A stretch of 64,000 bases of DNA from Hyphomicrobiales bacterium (GCA_900473205.1 UCLB01000009.1:1-64000); one strand, 5' to 3'; positions 18,587 to 27,822 are shown, numbered from the stretch's first letter. A program made the numbers and translations. Notes: generated by a model not told the origin, from the letters alone.

Positions 18587-18625
18587 GTACCGCGCTACAT
18601 TTGTGGAAGCAGGCTTCCGCGGTAC
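18587..18625. repeat. Nested inverted repeats between convergent genes
   Basis: Outer arms GTACCGCG (18587-18594) and CGCGGTAC (18618-18625) enclose a perfect inner hairpin, GGAAGC-AG-GCTTCC (18605-18618). There is no T-run. It lies between the convergent hydrolase and PAS-protein genes and may be a two-way transcription stop or a protein site. Confidence 0.55.
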
Positions 18626-18719
18626 TCGCCGATCGTTTCGGAAATGATTCCTTAGTGATTACGGTCTGCCTGAAAAACCAACAGATTGATCTACGCCGAC
18701 TGTCGATATGGAGGGCGGT

Positions 18720-19346
18720 CTAGGTCGCAGCCGAATTCAGAGCGGACCTAATATATCGTGTTGCGAGAAGATTGCCCCTCTCTTGCGCCAATGACAAGGC
18801 AGCATCGCAATACGCTTTGAAAGGATCCGAGCCATCCAAAAATACTGCCGCCGTCTTTTCAACAACAATGCCGGAAAAAAATGAGGGCATACCCTCTTCA
18901 TTGCGAAGGCAACTACCGATTAGTGCGATGTCGCGGCACAGAGTATCAGCGTATGTGGCATAGCTCAGCGAGCATCGCTTGCCTGACGATATTGCAAAAC
19001 GAAACCCTCCTGCTACCTCGGGCTGGTCTTTGGTCGCGATCCGTGAAATTACATCTTCCACCCCCACGCCGGACGACAGGCTCTCTAAATTCAGCCCATG
19101 TAGCCTAGCAAACAGGCCATCCCCGTGAAACAAGTTTCCTGAAACGAACCAGGTGAAAAACCCCATCTCAGGGATCACCAGTCGAGCTCTCTCCTCTTTT
19201 GGAGCCGAAGCAGCAGGAATATTGTTCAGCAGACCCTTGCTGACATCGAGGTTGACTCTAACGTCGTTTAAAAGCCCCGCAATTTCTGAGGCAAGAACTT
19301 TTGCGCGCTCCGCTTGCTGCATTCGACAAAGCTCCGTAGCTTGCAT
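18720..19346 (-). CDS. Small PAS-like protein
   Basis: A 208-residue protein without signal peptide or membrane segment. Residues about 1-45 are helical. About residues 60-165 resemble a PAS_3 domain: FFTWFVSGNLFHGDGLFARLHGL parallels the usual W-x-W...D-R-x-x-x-L-x-G-L opening, and IALIGSCLRNEEGMPSFFSG parallels the closing strand with its ..G...D..G....G pattern. No output domain follows. It is divergent from the ArsR gene and close to a large CheB-CheR-PAS protein, so it may be a stand-alone sensor. I do not recognise a named family; the PAS call is by eye. Confidence 0.6.
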   Translation of the reverse strand: MQATELCRMQQAERAKVLASEIAGLLNDVRVNLDVSKGLLNNIPAASAPKEERARLVIPEMGFFTWFVSGNLFHGDGLFARLHGLNLESLSSGVGVEDVISRIATKDQPEVAGGFRFAISSGKRCSLSYATYADTLCRDIALIGSCLRNEEGMPSFFSGIVVEKTAAVFLDGSDPFKAYCDAALSLAQERGNLLATRYIRSALNSAAT

Positions 19347-19447
19347 TTGTAAACATCAGAAAATTAGTATAATCGGTTTTATGCAATTTAAAAGAGCGCA
19401 CCGTAGCGTCGTTTTACTTCCGCTCAATTCGATGCAAGGAGAAGCTC

Positions 19448-19765
19448 TTGAGTCACGATTACAAATTTGATGCTGAGCAAGCCGCAGATCTACTGAGTGT
19501 TCTAGCCAATAAGCGGCGCTTAGAAATTCTTGGGCTCATCACGGGGCAAGAATGGAGCGTATCAGCACTTGCGAATGAAGTGAACCTCAGTCAATCATTG
19601 GTGTCGCAACATCTCAGTAGATTCCGAACAGCCAAATTAGTCGATGTCAGAAGAGACGCTCAGACCCTGTATTACTCGTGTTCCTCGGAAGCGATCCTGA
19701 AAGTACTGGCCACGCTTGACGAAATTTCCCAAAGTGGTTCGTTGGAGTCCAAGACAGTCGCCTAG
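19448..19765 (+). CDS. ArsR family winged-helix regulator
   Basis: A 105-residue ArsR-type repressor. The winged helix covers about residues 15-85 (LSVLANKRRLEILGLI, then SVSALANEVNLSQSLVSQHLSRFRTAKLVDVRRDAQTLYY in pieces). No metal-binding Cys pair (ELCVCDL-type) is present, so it is not a metal sensor of the classic kind and is closer to NolR/redox-type members. The start is TTG at 19448, supported by AAGGAG 6 bases upstream. It stands between the PAS protein and the CheB-CheR protein and may regulate both. Confidence 0.88.
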   Translation: MSHDYKFDAEQAADLLSVLANKRRLEILGLITGQEWSVSALANEVNLSQSLVSQHLSRFRTAKLVDVRRDAQTLYYSCSSEAILKVLATLDEISQSGSLESKTVA

Positions 19766-19848
19766 CCTTTATCGCTCTACGGATATAGGCTTCGGTGGCT
19801 AGCCTATTTTGGGTCCATAGCGTGACAAATGACGATGGCGAAATCGAT

Positions 19849-22800
19849 ATGACTGATCCCATGGGCCAAGTGTTGCCTACTAAGTATGATCTACTTCCTA
19901 TATGTGCAATTGGTGCATCTGCAGGTGGTGTTGGCGTTTTACAGAGCTTGTTTCGGCAGATTCCCGGTGACCTGGGACTAGCCTATGTCGTTATTCTCCA
20001 TCTCTCTCCCGACGAGCCCAGTTCCCTCAGCGAAATTTTAGCGCTTTGCACGTCCATGCCTGTTTATGAGATTGGTGATTATGCAAAGCTGAATGCAAAC
20101 TGTGTGTATGTCATCCCGCCAGACCACGAGCTTATCATCAACGGAGATGGTATCGAGGCTCGTCATTTCAGCGAGCCTCGAGGTAAGCGCGCTCCCATCG
20201 ACATGTTTTTTCGCTCCGTCGCCGCAGCTCGTGGCGATGGCGTTGCAATCGTTCTGTCCGGAGCGGGTGCAGACGGCGCCCTGGGGGTTAAGGCCGTTAA
20301 AGAAGCTGGCGGAGTCATCATGGTCCAGGAACCCTCAGAGGCTACCTTTCCCGCTATGCCACAAAATGCCATCGCAACAGGTGCGGCAGATTTTGTAGCC
20401 CCGGTAGCCCAGCTTGTCGGATATCTGACAGAGGTTGCCCGAAGTAAGGATGCTGTCCGATCGCTTGATATGGCCGGATCCGCTAACGACCTTCGCCGCA
20501 TCGTCGCGTTGCTACGTTCTCGAGTTGGTCATGATTTCTCAGCATACAAGCGCGCCACCGTCATGCGTCGTGTTGTCCGGCGCATGCAGGTTTGTCGGAT
20601 GAAAAGCTTGGCAGACTATGCCGACCACCTGACGACGACGCCCGAAGAAGCTCAAAACCTTTTTTCAGATCTTTTAATTTCGGTCACAATGTTTTTTCGG
20701 GATGAATACGCTTTCAAGGCCTTGGCCAGTCAGGCCATACGACCTCTTGTTACTGATTATGACGCCGAAAGCGATGAGAGCATTAGAGTATGGGTCGTAG
20801 GCTGCGCGACAGGCGAAGAGGCATACAGTATTGCAATCCTCCTGCACGAAGAGATGGCCTTACAGAACGTCAAGGTTCCAGTGCAGATCTTCGCGACCGA
20901 TCTTGATGATGCCGCACTGGCTGTGGCCAGAGAAGGACGCTATCCGCGCGCCATTGAAACCGATGTCTCTCAGGAAAGGCTTGCGAGGTTCTTCATTGAC
21001 GAAGGCACCCACTTCCGTATCAGGAAGGAATTACGTGAAACGATTTTGTTTGCAAAACATAGCGTCCTGAAGGAGCCGCCATTTATGCGGCTCGACTTGA
21101 TCACTTGCCGTAATTTGCTGATATACCTCGAGCGCGCACTTCAGGCGCAGGTCTGTTCACTGTTTCAATATGGGTTGCGAACAGGGCGATATCTCTTTCT
21201 TGGATCAGCAGAAACAGTAGATGTGGCGGCGGATCTTTTTGCGACTGTTGACAGACAGGCTCGAATATATGCTTCACGACCACAAAGCGGTCACCTTTTA
21301 CCCATTCTTCCGCAGTTCGCCGCTCCTGAACAACCCACAAATTATACGCGACCCGCTTCAAATGTCGCCGAACGGACCTCCATACCTGCGACGGTCCACG
21401 TCGGCGCTTTGGAACAACATGCACCAGCAAGCGCGCTTGTCGACGATGCTCAAAACATTTTGCATCTGTCGCCAACAGCAGGTCGCTTCATCCTTCATTC
21501 CGCAGGGCCCGTCTCAACGTCTTTGACGTCTGTTGTGAGACCCGAGTTGCGTCTTGACCTTGGCATTGCGCTTGCTAGGGCTTTCGAGATGGGGCAGCCT
21601 AGCGTTACGCTTCCAACTGTAGTCAGTTTCGACCAGGGAAAGAGGCGCGTCTCTTTGCAAGTTACACCGCTGCCGAACGAAGGTAAGGTATCGCAGGTCC
21701 TGGTATTTTTTATGGATGGCGGCATAGTTGTTGAAACCGATGAACTTGAGAACTCTACTGACGCTCAACCAGGAGAAGTTCGGCGTGTCTACGCCGAATT
21801 AAAGGCCTCGCAAGAAGCATTAATGATGAGCCGTAACGGCCACGAGGCCTTGGTTCAGGAACTGCGTGCAGCAAACGAAGAACTTCAGTCGATGAATGAG
21901 GAATACCGGTCGACGGCTGAAGAACTCGAAACGTCCAAGGAAGAGCTTCAATCCATCAATGAGGAATTGCATACAGTCAACGCTGAGCTGAAAAGCAAAC
22001 TCGATAGTATTTCAGCGGCCCATAGCGACCTGCAAAATCTTTCGGCAGCCACCGAAATTGGCACGCTTTTTCTCGATCCAGACCTACGCATCCGTATGTT
22101 TACGGCGCCTGTGGCGGAACTCTTCAATGTCACGCGGCATGATATTGGTCGCGCCATAACCGACTTCACTCACCAACTTGACTATAATTCGATGGATAAG
22201 GATGCGCGCAAAGTTCTCAAGGACCTAATACCCATTGAGCGCGAGGTCACAAGTCGGCAAGGCCGAGAATTCTCTATGCGGCTACGTCCGTATAGAACAG
22301 TGGAAGATCGCATCGATGGTACGGTCGTTACCTTTGTGGATGTTTCGGAACGCGCGAGAATAGAAGCCGCCTTAAGGGAATCTGAAGACCGTCTGCGTCA
22401 GTTTGGCGAGGCATCTCAAGACATACTCTGGATCCGCGATGCAAAGACCTTTCAGTGGTCGTATCTCACCCCGGCATTCGAGGAAATCTACGGGCTTGAC
22501 CGGGAAGCGGCGCTGCGCGGAGACAATTTAATCAGCTGGTTAGAACTGATCCTGGCGGAAGACCGGGGCATGGTCGCTGATAACTTACAACGTGTTCGAA
22601 ACGGCGAATGGGTGACGTTTGAATATCGTATACGTCGACCTGAAGACGGTGCAATTCGATGGCTGAGGAACACAGATTTCCCCATCAAAGACAACCGCGG
22701 GGAAGTCTTACACATCGGTGGCATCGTCCACGATATTACCGAAATAAAACATGTGGAACAGGAACTGGCCCGAGCTGAAATCCGTCAACGTGCACTTTTG

Positions 22801-23223
22801 GAGGGAATCCCGCAGCTGGTTTGGCGCGCTGTTGATGGTGGGACTCTAACATGGTCCGGACCCCAGTGGACTGCATATACGGGACAGGCGGAAACGGAAA
22901 GCCATGGCATGGGTTGGCTGGATCCGGTGCATCCAGAGGACCGCGACACCGCTATGATGAACTGGTCGAAAGCTAGCACGACCGGCGGCTTCGAGGTTGA
23001 GTATCGCATTCGACAAGCGAGCACGAATGAGTATCGGTGGTTCCACACCCGTGCCACTCCTGTTCGCGACGAAAATGGCGATATTATCGAATGGCTAGGG
23101 ACGTCAACTGACGTTGAAGATCTTCGCAGCCTGCAGGCACGGCAAGAAGCGCTTGTGGCAAAGCTTCAAAATCAAGCTGCGAACCGCGTACCACAAACCG
23201 GTGAGCGAAAATCGCCCGAATGA
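19849..23223 (+). CDS. CheB-CheR-PAS multidomain signalling protein
   Basis: About 1124 residues. CheB methylesterase domain first (GASAGGVGVLQ with the Ser, HLSPDEPSS with the His, SGAGADGALG with the Asp), without a receiver domain. CheR methyltransferase next (SAYKRATVMRRVVRRM; SAM site VVGCATGEEAYS). Then a long coiled coil near residues 655-730 with repeated EELQSxNEE, followed by three PAS/PAC units to the end. There is no kinase or ATPase domain, unlike many relatives. Such proteins are thought to act in chemosensory-like or stress signalling through reversible methylation. The ATG at 19849 has a weak ribosome site; an upstream GTG at 19795 is possible. Confidence 0.88.
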   Translation: MTDPMGQVLPTKYDLLPICAIGASAGGVGVLQSLFRQIPGDLGLAYVVILHLSPDEPSSLSEILALCTSMPVYEIGDYAKLNANCVYVIPPDHELIINGDGIEARHFSEPRGKRAPIDMFFRSVAAARGDGVAIVLSGAGADGALGVKAVKEAGGVIMVQEPSEATFPAMPQNAIATGAADFVAPVAQLVGYLTEVARSKDAVRSLDMAGSANDLRRIVALLRSRVGHDFSAYKRATVMRRVVRRMQVCRMKSLADYADHLTTTPEEAQNLFSDLLISVTMFFRDEYAFKALASQAIRPLVTDYDAESDESIRVWVVGCATGEEAYSIAILLHEEMALQNVKVPVQIFATDLDDAALAVAREGRYPRAIETDVSQERLARFFIDEGTHFRIRKELRETILFAKHSVLKEPPFMRLDLITCRNLLIYLERALQAQVCSLFQYGLRTGRYLFLGSAETVDVAADLFATVDRQARIYASRPQSGHLLPILPQFAAPEQPTNYTRPASNVAERTSIPATVHVGALEQHAPASALVDDAQNILHLSPTAGRFILHSAGPVSTSLTSVVRPELRLDLGIALARAFEMGQPSVTLPTVVSFDQGKRRVSLQVTPLPNEGKVSQVLVFFMDGGIVVETDELENSTDAQPGEVRRVYAELKASQEALMMSRNGHEALVQELRAANEELQSMNEEYRSTAEELETSKEELQSINEELHTVNAELKSKLDSISAAHSDLQNLSAATEIGTLFLDPDLRIRMFTAPVAELFNVTRHDIGRAITDFTHQLDYNSMDKDARKVLKDLIPIEREVTSRQGREFSMRLRPYRTVEDRIDGTVVTFVDVSERARIEAALRESEDRLRQFGEASQDILWIRDAKTFQWSYLTPAFEEIYGLDREAALRGDNLISWLELILAEDRGMVADNLQRVRNGEWVTFEYRIRRPEDGAIRWLRNTDFPIKDNRGEVLHIGGIVHDITEIKHVEQELARAEIRQRALLEGIPQLVWRAVDGGTLTWSGPQWTAYTGQAETESHGMGWLDPVHPEDRDTAMMNWSKASTTGGFEVEYRIRQASTNEYRWFHTRATPVRDENGDIIEWLGTSTDVEDLRSLQARQEALVAKLQNQAANRVPQTGERKSPE

Positions 23224-23688
23224 GGGAGTTTTGTGACAGCGTTCCGCGTATTGCGTACCACTTCGCTCTACAAGCTTGCTTGATGATGCAGGTCTGGTAG
23301 CTTGAAAAATAGATCAACGGCTGAATTACCCGAGAAGTTGGCGAACTGGCACTAGCCGATTTCACAGCTAGTTTCAGGTGACTTTGTGTTCTCGAAGTCC
23401 GGTGCAATTTCCAGCATAGTTTTGCGAATATGTGCCCAGCGATACGTGAGCCGAACTCCTGGGCTGATGCGGTCGCGCGTGCTGGGCCTGCTGCATGCGG
23501 CATCGTTTCCTACACAGGTCGACATCTCCCACAATGGGGAGTTCTCGATTGCTACGAGCAATTCGTTTGTGGTTTGAAATTTGAATGTTAAAGCCAACCA
23601 ATTGGCTGACAGGATCTGATTGGTCGTCCGGAATGCCTACGTAGACAAAGGAACTTTCAGAATACCTGCTACCCGGAGATTTTTATCT
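23224..23688. other. Intergenic stretch without a supported gene
   Basis: About 465 bases. Open frames of 60-81 codons exist on both strands (for example 23352-23597 minus) but none has a clear ribosome site or recognisable product. Confidence 0.45.
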
Positions 23689-23961
23689 TTACCAAGGATA
23701 CTGCGCATTATCTTCGCACGGGTTCAACCTTGTTAAGCCAGATGTTCGGCTTTCGGGGCCGCGGCATATTCCGGCTCGGCCCAATAAAAGCTCAAGATCG
23801 TCTCTCACGTTACAAGCGTTCTGGGTAGCCAATTCGAGCGGCGAATTACTTCTGCATATGGAATCATAAGCGAGATATTGCCCTACGAGCCTATCTACGT
23901 TCGGTGATGCGGTGAATGCGGGCGACGCAACTAGTGTAAACGAGAGGCACAAGACTTTCAC
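23689..23961 (-). CDS. Small secreted cysteine-containing protein
   Basis: A 90-residue protein from a GTG at 23961 with GAGG 8 bases upstream. It opens with a signal peptide (VKVLCLSFTLVASPAFTA) and the mature part has five Cys. The pattern YDSIC...QNACNVRDDLELLLGRAGICRG resembles small periplasmic rhizobial proteins with a ..C..RD.....L...G.C.G motif; the resemblance is from memory and no function is known. It stands alone between long non-coding stretches. A longer in-frame start at 24027 lacks a ribosome site. Confidence 0.5.
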   Translation of the reverse strand: MKVLCLSFTLVASPAFTASPNVDRLVGQYLAYDSICRSNSPLELATQNACNVRDDLELLLGRAGICRGPESRTSGLTRLNPCEDNAQYPW

Positions 23962-24027
23962 AACGCCGTCCTCGGTGGTATTCAAAAAACTATAGGTTGA
24001 AAATATAGATAAGTCGACAAAATTCAT

Positions 24028-24437
24028 GCTTGCTCAAGTGGCCGTTAAAGCAACAAAGCTAATATATATTTATTATCCTATAGTTGAGCCAAGCTTAATA
24101 TGCTGCATTACCTATTCACGCAGGCGACCAGCGTGCTTTGTTATAATTTTGCTCGCCCCCAACGATGAAGCAATTATGGTCTGGATAATGTCGAGTTTGT
24201 TGCGGACCTTCGAGTTCGGAAGAACGGGCGAGGCAGACCCCCTCGCCCGGAAGCAAGGCACGCACTGAAAGGACTCGAACCTACCCGCGCTGTTGTTTCG
24301 CGTCGATCTCCCGAACGGTTAGGGATGTCAAAGACCTAGAATCCCAGTCCACGACACAGTTGGCACTAGAATCCTGCGCCGCTTGTCGTAAGTCAGGACT
24401 GAAGCAAGCTGCAGCTTAAGAAGAGCTACACAGAAGT
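24028..24437. other. AT-rich intergenic stretch
   Basis: About 410 bases, strongly A+T-rich at its left end (24055-24110). A short string near 24270-24290 resembles a tRNA T-arm read on the minus strand, but the stem pairs poorly. A 12-base palindrome AAGCTGCAGCTT lies near 24408. No gene is supported. Confidence 0.45.
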
Positions 24438-25025
24438 CTAGTGTGCTGCTCCGCTCATATCACGCCGCGACAGACTGATGCTTAACCATATTGCCGAAAC
24501 AAGAAAATAGAACGCTCCGAAGCCCGCATAACCGACGACCGTGGAGATCGAAGGTTCCAACGGCATGTGCGCTTGATACATGAAGACAGCGCCTGCTAAT
24601 GCCGATTGACCGCCACTTAGAACCATAGCCCACTGACCTCCGCTCGTTTTCCAACGCCTGACAGCGGTGCCGAGCTGCAGAAGCCCTGAAAAAATCGCCC
24701 AGAGTCCAAAGGCGCCCAGAACCCAGTTCATACTCATCATCAAAGCGATGATCAAGGCGATTGTCATTATCGCGCTTGCAGTGGCGTTGATCGCCTGGCT
24801 GCGGTTGACTGCCAAGCCACCACTCCTGGCCGCGTCAAGAACGTTGGCGGCCGCATCCCAAGCCGGATAGGCGATCAGCAGTGCAGCAGCTGCCCCGAAT
24901 GACTGCCGCCCGATGGTCAATGCCGCCGCGACCCACAACACAGAAAACGCCGCACGCGCAAAGTAATACTGCTTAAGCCATTGCTCGTTGCCGCTCGCGG
25001 CAATGAAGGTCTGATTGTTTGCCAT
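24438..25025 (-). CDS. DUF308/HdeD-like membrane protein
   Basis: A 195-residue protein with six predicted membrane segments (for example AAFSVLWVAAALTIG, IMTIALIIALMMSMNWVLGAFG in pieces and VGYAGFGAFYFLVSAIWLSI), matching the DUF308 (HdeD-like) fold. HdeD is an acid-stress membrane protein in E. coli; the function of this relative is unknown. The ATG at 25025 is chosen over a start at 25118 because the family begins shortly before its first segment and GGA lies upstream. It follows the small gene at 25073-25402 and may be the last gene of the molybdoenzyme operon. Confidence 0.75.
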   Translation of the reverse strand: MANNQTFIAASGNEQWLKQYYFARAAFSVLWVAAALTIGRQSFGAAAALLIAYPAWDAAANVLDAARSGGLAVNRSQAINATASAIMTIALIIALMMSMNWVLGAFGLWAIFSGLLQLGTAVRRWKTSGGQWAMVLSGGQSALAGAVFMYQAHMPLEPSISTVVGYAGFGAFYFLVSAIWLSISLSRRDMSGAAH

Positions 25026-25072
25026 TGTTTTTTCCACTTCTTGGATAATGAGATTTACTAAAGCGAGCTCGG

Positions 25073-25402
25073 TCAGAAAAAGCCGACATGTTTGCCAAAT
25101 GCAGTATTGTCGTCCCACTTAAATCGGCCAATTCGGTCGCTTTCGCCGGAGAGCTTCGCAGCTGGCTTTTCTAGGAGCTCGACGGTCGGTGAGCGGTCGT
25201 GCGAAGGATCCACGAGAGCAATGCTTTGATGACTTTCCTGGCGCATGCGCTTGTCGAATGCCTCGGTGATCTCCCCTTGGCGCTTTGCGACCCATCGACC
25301 GTCGGGATCAGAGAGGATCGAGTTGGTTTGACCGATCTCAACAGGTGGCGAAGAAGCGATCGCTGAGACGGGCATTACTTTTTGAACTAGGCGTCTGCTC
25401 AT
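25073..25402 (-). CDS. Hypothetical protein downstream of the molybdoenzyme gene
   Basis: A 109-residue soluble, polar protein starting MSRRLVQKVMPVSAIASSPP and ending KHVGFF. A weak GGGA ribosome site stands 9 bases before the ATG. Its middle (DPDGRWVAKRQGEITEAFDKRMRQES) looks like ordinary coding sequence with a helical stretch. It begins 34 bases after the stop of the molybdoenzyme gene in the same direction. I do not recognise it, and it may be a chance open frame. Confidence 0.45.
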   Translation of the reverse strand: MSRRLVQKVMPVSAIASSPPVEIGQTNSILSDPDGRWVAKRQGEITEAFDKRMRQESHQSIALVDPSHDRSPTVELLEKPAAKLSGESDRIGRFKWDDNTAFGKHVGFF

Positions 25403-25436
25403 GCGATGTGATCCCGTGGTTTGCTTTTTGATTGCC

Positions 25437-26213
25437 TCAGATGCCGGCGTACCATTCGTACCCGCGGTCTTCCCAATAGCCGCCGTTGCCTCCCCACAAG
25501 CCGGCAAAGCTGTCGACCAGCTCGATGCGCATGATGTATTTTGCCTGTTTGTAACCCAGCTGCCGCTCGACCCTCAGCCGCAACGGCGCGCCGTGGCCGA
25601 CGCTCAGGTCTTGGCCGTTCATCTGGTAGGCGAGGATGGTTTGAGGATGTACTGCGTCGATGAGATCGATGCTCTCGTAATAGCGGCCGCTCCCGTCGAG
25701 AGTCTTTTCGAGTTCGTCGGCACAATGAAGCACGACATAGCGCGCCGTGGGCTTCAACCCGGTCAGCCGCAAAAGACTGCCGAGCGGAACGCCCGTCCAT
25801 TTGCCAATGGCGCTCCACCCCTCCACGCAGTCATGGCGGGTGATCTGGGTGCGGGATGGGAGCGCCTTCAGATCGGCAAGCGACAACATCTGAGGCCGAT
25901 CAACAAGACCGTCGATCTTTAGTCGCCAGTTTGCAAATTTGCCTTCCAGCAATTCCTCATATTCCTCGCTGTCGGGCGCGCTCGTTCCATTGACACGGAA
26001 AGAGGGAGAAATGTCCTTTTCGTCAAACTCACGCGCCAGAGCATCACGTCCCTGAAGCAGTCTCTGTGCCTTCATCGTTAGGTCTTCGGCCGAACGGAGA
26101 ACATTGGCGACGTTCGCGTTTTGGTCGAGCAGGTCACATCCGGAAAGGGTCAAGGCGCTAGCGCCAAGAGTGCCACCAATCAAGAAGCGACGTCTAGTAA
26201 AGAGCTTGCTCAT
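25437..26213 (-). CDS. Tat-exported molybdopterin oxidoreductase (sulfite oxidase/MsrP-like)
   Basis: A 258-residue protein of the sulfite-oxidase molybdopterin family. It begins with a twin-arginine signal (TRRRFLIGG) that ends in a lipobox, LTLSGC at Cys26, so it is probably a Tat-exported lipoprotein. The molybdenum ligand is Cys129 in RHDCVEGW; GHGAPLRLRVERQLGYKQAKY is the conserved end of the domain. Its start overlaps the stop of the cytochrome b gene (ATGA), so the two form a periplasmic enzyme with a membrane electron carrier, like MsrPQ. The substrate could be sulfite, methionine sulfoxide or another oxide. Confidence 0.9.
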   Translation of the reverse strand: MSKLFTRRRFLIGGTLGASALTLSGCDLLDQNANVANVLRSAEDLTMKAQRLLQGRDALAREFDEKDISPSFRVNGTSAPDSEEYEELLEGKFANWRLKIDGLVDRPQMLSLADLKALPSRTQITRHDCVEGWSAIGKWTGVPLGSLLRLTGLKPTARYVVLHCADELEKTLDGSGRYYESIDLIDAVHPQTILAYQMNGQDLSVGHGAPLRLRVERQLGYKQAKYIMRIELVDSFAGLWGGNGGYWEDRGYEWYAGI

Positions 26214-27064
26214 GAGTTCGGGCCATTTTCCTGGATCGCATAGCGTCCGGTGATCATCGAGCGGATGTTGTTCCAAGTCCCGGAAAGCACGACCATGGCG
26301 ACATGCACAATAACGAAGACGACAAGCGCCGACGCTGTGACGAAATGGATCGTGCGCGCGGACTGGCGTCCGCCGAAAACATCGACAAGGGACGGCAGAG
26401 CGGCATCGACGCCCGGCGACATGGTCAGGCCGGTCAAAACCATCAGAGGCAGGAGGACGACAATGACCGCCAGATAGGTGAGCTTTTGAAGCGCATTGTA
26501 GTGCCTAGCCTCCTCCCCTTCGGGAAAGCGCAGACGGGCGTGGTCGAGAACCTCGCGGCCGAGATGGCGAGGCGAGAGTTCGTTCACCTTCGGCGCCAGG
26601 TCTCGCTTGAAATGTCCACTTTGCAGGCTGAACCCCAGGTAGAAAATGCCATTGATCACAAACAGCCAGGCAAAAAAGAAATGCCAGCGACGTCCAGCCG
26701 CGAGATCCTGGAACGAGGGAATTGTTGCCCAGGATGGGAAAGCTCGCGCAGTCGGCTCCCCATCAACATTGGAAACACCGAGGACGCCGGTTGTAGGGAT
26801 CTGTAGCCCTGCGACACGCAAGAAGCCGCTTGGCGTGCCCGCATCCTCGTCGGAGCCGATTGTCAGGACGGCCGGGTCACCGTTCGCGCCGTAATGACCC
26901 CAATAAAGCTCCGGGTGGGCATTGAAGATCTGCAACCCACTCAAAAGAAGGAAGCTTAGGCAAAGCAAGTTCATCCAGTGCGTAAGCCGGGTTACAACGG
27001 AGTGGCGGCGGATGAAGATCGTCCGAGGATATTGAACATTGTCATTGGAAGCGTTTGCGCTCAT
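26210..27064 (-). CDS. Cytochrome b561-type membrane subunit of the molybdoenzyme
   Basis: About 284 residues with four main membrane segments. Haem-ligand histidines are visible in VTRLTHWMNLLCL, GRRWHFFFAWL and TIHFVTASALVVFVIVHVAM, matching the Ni-Fe-hydrogenase/formate-dehydrogenase cytochrome b561 family. A periplasmic loop between the first two segments is longer than usual (about 70 residues). It passes electrons between quinone and the exported molybdoenzyme with which it overlaps by 4 bases. The start is uncertain: ATG codons at 27064, 27079 and 27088 all lack strong ribosome sites. Confidence 0.88.
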   Translation of the reverse strand: MSANASNDNVQYPRTIFIRRHSVVTRLTHWMNLLCLSFLLLSGLQIFNAHPELYWGHYGANGDPAVLTIGSDEDAGTPSGFLRVAGLQIPTTGVLGVSNVDGEPTARAFPSWATIPSFQDLAAGRRWHFFFAWLFVINGIFYLGFSLQSGHFKRDLAPKVNELSPRHLGREVLDHARLRFPEGEEARHYNALQKLTYLAVIVVLLPLMVLTGLTMSPGVDAALPSLVDVFGGRQSARTIHFVTASALVVFVIVHVAMVVLSGTWNNIRSMITGRYAIQENGPNS

Positions 27065-27171
27065 CTCAACGTCTTTCATCTGTGGCATTTACGGCTTAAG
27101 ACCAAGCAGCGTCGATCTGTAGTCGCTGGCCGAAGCAGTAAGGCGGCTGCTCCGGCCAGTGACGGCGTGGC

Positions 27172-27798
27172 TCACATGGGGGGAACCACGCCATTCTTGC
27201 CGACGACCACCTGGTGGGCGATCGGGCCGGTTGCAGCCTTTTCGGCGGTAATGAAGACAACGGCGCCGGGAACGAGATCATCCTTGGTGGCTCCAGCGAT
27301 GGTCACGACAGGTGTCCCATCCGGAATGGCGATCTTCTTTTCCTTGCCATGATAGGTCACGGTGACAGTCCGGCCATCGACGCCCTTAACGGCATCCGCG
27401 ACCGTCGCATTGGTCATGCTGCTGTCGGGCTTCAGATCCCAACCGTAACTACCCTCGCCGGTGCCTTTCATTGCCGGCGGGAAAATGAGGACCTCAAGCG
27501 CGCCATCGCCGCCGTCGGCTTTCGGCAAGGATGCGATACCCACGAAATCGCCCGGCTTGATGTCGGTGATCTTTGCGTTGGCAACGCTGGCGACTTTCCA
27601 GTCGTTGGCTAGGGCGACGTCGACGGTCTCGCCTTCGCGCGTCTTCACTCTGAGCGTTGAACCCTGGTAGTCGACGACGCTGCCGCGGACATGGATTGGC
27701 GCAGCTTTCTTATCTTCGGCAGATGCGGGTGTCGAAAGGACTGTTACCGAAAGGATGCTGGTGAGGCCAAAGGCTAATGCAGAAATAACGTTTCCCAT
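27172..27798 (-). CDS. Exported DUF5666-like periplasmic protein
   Basis: A 208-residue protein with a signal peptide (cleavage near TPASAED) and a beta-rich mature domain made of short OB/SH3-like strands (VRGSVVDYQGSTLRVKTREG, then TDIKPGDFVGIASL), as in DUF5666. This type binds nothing known. AGGAAG lies 8 bases before the ATG and overlaps the operator CCTACTAGTTGGTAG at 27808-27822, so binding would block ribosome access and transcription alike. It is the first gene before the cytochrome b/molybdoenzyme pair, from which it is about 110 bases away, and is probably controlled by the TetR gene at 27866-28456. Confidence 0.78.
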   Translation of the reverse strand: MGNVISALAFGLTSILSVTVLSTPASAEDKKAAPIHVRGSVVDYQGSTLRVKTREGETVDVALANDWKVASVANAKITDIKPGDFVGIASLPKADGGDGALEVLIFPPAMKGTGEGSYGWDLKPDSSMTNATVADAVKGVDGRTVTVTYHGKEKKIAIPDGTPVVTIAGATKDDLVPGAVVFITAEKAATGPIAHQVVVGKNGVVPPM

Positions 27799-27807
27799 AA
27801 ATATCTT

Positions 27808-27822
27808 CCTACTAGTTGGTAG
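27808..27822. promoter_or_regulatory. TetR operator copy 1
   Basis: CCTACTAGTTGGTAG lies 10 bases upstream of the start at 27798. It matches copy 2 (28466-28480, read on the minus strand) at 13 of 15 positions. Confidence 0.75.

Noticed and set aside
23352-23597. 81-codon minus-strand frame with plausible residue mix
   Set aside because: Non-standard start without a clear ribosome site; overlaps several other frames of similar length.
24265-24300. tRNA-like T-arm string read on the minus strand
   Set aside because: The T-arm stem has a mismatch and no acceptor, D- or anticodon arm can be completed; treated as chance.
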